From the NCBI GenBank assembly GCA_964598885.1, contig CAZRES010000138.1, positions 1 through 7,785 on the forward strand: a stretch of DNA of 7,785 nucleotides. The letters run 5' to 3'. The notes below the pieces were generated by a model. That model worked only from the letters and a program-made list of their open reading frames with translations, did no database searches and had not been told where the DNA came from. Positions 6,355 through 7,785 of the stretch are shown here, one piece after another; position 1 is the stretch's first letter, and each line of letters starts with the position of its first letter. Position numbers and translations under genes: made by a program. Source of the DNA: SURF-33 sp964598885 (GTDB lineage Bacteria > Desulfobacterota > Desulfobacteria > Desulfobacterales > Desulfosalsimonadaceae).

Positions 6355-6383
6355 TTGACAATGCCGTTGATCGGGATTATATT
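6355..6383 (+). promoter_or_regulatory. Strong sigma70-type promoter of ssrA
   Basis: A perfect TTGACA (6355-6360), an optimal 17-bp spacer and TATATT (6378-6383, five of six matches) form a near-consensus promoter. Transcription from about 6390 would give a precursor with a leader of some 43 nt, to be trimmed by RNase P at 6433. Such strength fits an abundant stable RNA. Confidence 0.8.
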
Positions 6384-6432
6384 TTACGCAAACAACGTCG
6401 CGATACCCCCATATCAAGGGACCCTCCTGTCT

Positions 6433-6786
6433 GGGGGCGAAATGGTTTCGACGGGGACAAAGAAGCTTTGGTTGCATACCGAGTCCCGCTGACTCGTAAA
6501 ACAGGCGGATCATAAACATAATCGCAGACGATTATAACTACGCCTTGGCCGCTTAGTCGGCCAACGTCCTTCCGGGTTTCCTCCTGCGGATCCGGTATGG
6601 GCGTCGACTTGCAGGATAACCGTTACCGATTTTCTGTTGCGGCAGCGGTGAAACTCTAACAGAATAGCAATTCAAGTATCCCGCCTGAAGGAGACTTGAA
6701 GCGCGAAATTCAGAATTCAGGCTATGTATGTAGAAGCCATTGTGGAATGTTTCCGGACGCGGGTTCGACTCCCGCCGCCTCCACCA
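6433..6786 (+). ncRNA. ssrA: Transfer-messenger RNA (tmRNA)
   Basis: The 5' end reads GGGGGCGAAATGGTTTCGAC, the standard tmRNA opening with its D-loop-like part. The 3' end is tRNA-like: T stem GCGGG/CCCGC (6759-6763 with 6771-6775), T loop TTCGACT, and encoded CCA at 6784-6786. The 7-bp acceptor pairs 6433-6439 with 6776-6782, including the third-position G-U pair also present in E. coli tmRNA. The molecule is one-piece and 354 nt. The tag frame starts at GCA 6524 and ends at TAG 6554-6556, encoding ADDYNYALAA. Its LAA ending is the usual signal for ClpXP-type proteases. With SmpB from the gene upstream it rescues stalled ribosomes. Confidence 0.96.
6759..6786 (+). other. Probable attachment-site half at the ssrA 3' end
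   Basis: The T arm and acceptor 3' strand of ssrA directly face an integrase remnant whose 3' end lies about 95 nt away. Integrated elements often recombine into this part of ssrA and restore its sequence, so one att half should lie within or next to these bases. The matching direct repeat at the other end of the element is outside the window, so the exact crossover core cannot be shown. Confidence 0.45.
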
Positions 6787-6845
6787 TTTTACTGTTAATA
6801 TTTTCAGTGGGGTAGACGGGTCATCACCCCCGGATTTTGCGGTTT

Positions 6846-6882
6846 GTGACCAATTGGTGACCATTTTTTGGTCACGTTTTTT
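6846..6882. terminator. GTGACCA repeat cluster and intrinsic terminator after ssrA
   Basis: GTGACCA occurs twice in direct orientation (6846-6852 and 6857-6863), and its inverse TGGTCAC occurs at 6869-6875. The second copy and the inverse form a 7-bp stem with a TTTTT loop (6864-6868), followed by G and six Ts (6877-6882), a typical intrinsic terminator for plus-strand ssrA transcription. The first copy can also pair with the inverse, giving alternative folds. As the cluster lies just past the presumed att site, the repeats might also be integrase arm sites. Positions 6787-6845 hold nothing else that I recognise. Confidence 0.6.
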
Positions 6883-7785
6883 ACCCCTCATGCGTACCCT
6901 GCCGATTCCTGTAACGCCTTTCAAAAGCTGCACCATCTTGTCGGGTCCGATGGGGGATGTATCGTCCATCAGTGCGGAACACCATGGATGTGTCCACCTG
7001 ACCCAACATACGGGCACCACTCGGGTGCCTCCCCTTCCGCAAGTGCCCAGGAAGCGAACGTATGGCGGGTTTCGTACATTCGGCGCCTCGGCAACCCGCT
7101 TTTCGCCATCACCCGAAGCCACAACTCCCTGAGTTTATCCTGAAGAATCGGCCGGCCATCTTTGTTTACAAAAACATAGTCATTGTCAAAGGCCGCCGTC
7201 ATGGCTTTTTGCCGGTTCAGGATATCGCGAATCGTTGAGGTTAGAGCGATTTGGCGATAGCTGCTTTCGGTCTTGAGGTCTTCCTTTTCCCGGTTTCGCA
7301 CCCGGCTCAACTCGACGCTGAAAACATCTTCTTCAACCGCCGACCATTTCAGGGCCACCTGCTCAGATGGACGCAACCCCGTATTGACCGCAAATTCAAA
7401 ATAAGGGCGATACCACTCGGGAATAACGGTCAGCAGGATATTCCATTCTTCATAATTGAAGGGCATGACCCTGAATTTTCGGGAATTCGGCAGCTTCAGA
7501 CCCGCAAACGGATTGGGCAAATTAAAACCGTATTCAATCAACGCATCCGCCGCAATCATGCGCAGGGGGATAAAAATGTTCTGAATCCGTTTATTGGATA
7601 ACGGTTTCCCCTTAGGGGTTTTTTTGCCTTTCAAGTGGACGTGAAACTTTTTCATCAGCACGGGGGTAAATTTGCTGAACGGGATCTCGGCAAAATACGG
7701 CAGCAGGTGATGATTAACTACATTGAAATGTTGGGGTATATTTCCTTTGCCAGGAAACGAAGATTTTCAAGGTAAAAATCAAAAT
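6881..7785 (-). pseudogene. Decayed tyrosine recombinase (phage/island integrase), 5' end beyond the window
   Basis: The body (about 7717 down to 7017) reads as an integrase with an N-terminal core-binding part (NHHLLPYF, FTPVLMKKF) and the catalytic boxes TGLRPSEQ and RMYETRHTFASWAL, carrying the two conserved arginines. Two frame breaks are visible. Near 7016 the frame shifts after PEW; the correct continuation, ARMLGQVDTSMVF, is found in another frame down to a TAA at 6883-6881. Near 7720 the upstream part, FYLENLRFLAKEIYPNIS, lies in a different frame and ends at a TAG. The C-terminal part has also lost residues: LGH has become LGQ, and the expected RTYGRYIP reads RTDGRYIP, replacing the presumed nucleophilic Tyr. 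The gene is therefore almost surely dead. It points at the ssrA 3' end, the presumed attachment site of the element it once moved. Confidence 0.85.

Noticed and set aside
6553..7122. Minus-strand open frame of 189 codons containing RRRESNPRPE
   Set aside because: It is the reverse strand of the tmRNA 3' half and the integrase tail. RRRESNPRP is the familiar false translation of a tRNA-like T arm and acceptor end.

Overview
The window looks like chromosomal DNA from an anaerobic, selenocysteine-using Gram-negative bacterium. The best guess is a sulfate reducer or relative in the Desulfobacterota. Support comes from a small glutaredoxin-like selenoprotein of a type I associate with that group, an HPr/enzyme I pair with no sugar permease beside it, a fused SpmA-SpmB protein, and a one-piece tmRNA. 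No marker gene here fixes the taxon, so this is an inference.

Layout: positions 1-87 hold only a long hairpin repeat. Positions 88-3541, on the minus strand, form a tight four-gene set. In transcription order it is a short selenoprotein (3541-3314), a LOG/lysine-decarboxylase-like protein (3220-2564), a solitary DNA methyltransferase (2547-1471) and a fused SpmA-SpmB membrane protein (1455-88). An AT-rich divergent promoter region (3542-3739) separates it from a plus-strand set: HPr (3740-4015), PTS enzyme I (4023-5825) and SmpB (5841-6296). Next, under its own strong sigma70-type promoter, comes ssrA, the tmRNA (6433-6786). From about 6787 to the right edge lies the end of an integrated element, with a terminator or repeat cluster and a decayed tyrosine integrase on the minus strand (6881 to beyond 7785).

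How the genes fit together: SmpB and tmRNA are the two partners of trans-translation (ribosome rescue) and sit side by side. HPr and enzyme I form a phosphoenolpyruvate-driven phosphorelay whose final acceptors are not in the window. The 3' end of ssrA is a classical integration target, which explains the integrase remnant.

The most notable item is the gene at 3541-3314, which a standard gene caller would miss. It contains two in-frame UGA codons. Each is followed at nearly the same distance (22 and 23 nt) by a small hairpin with a CGUG-type apical loop, as expected of bacterial SECIS elements. Read through, it gives a 75-residue protein with Sec13 in a glutaredoxin-like U-P-F-T site and Sec73 in a C-terminal U-G-V-stop ending. 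The protein has no cysteine at all.
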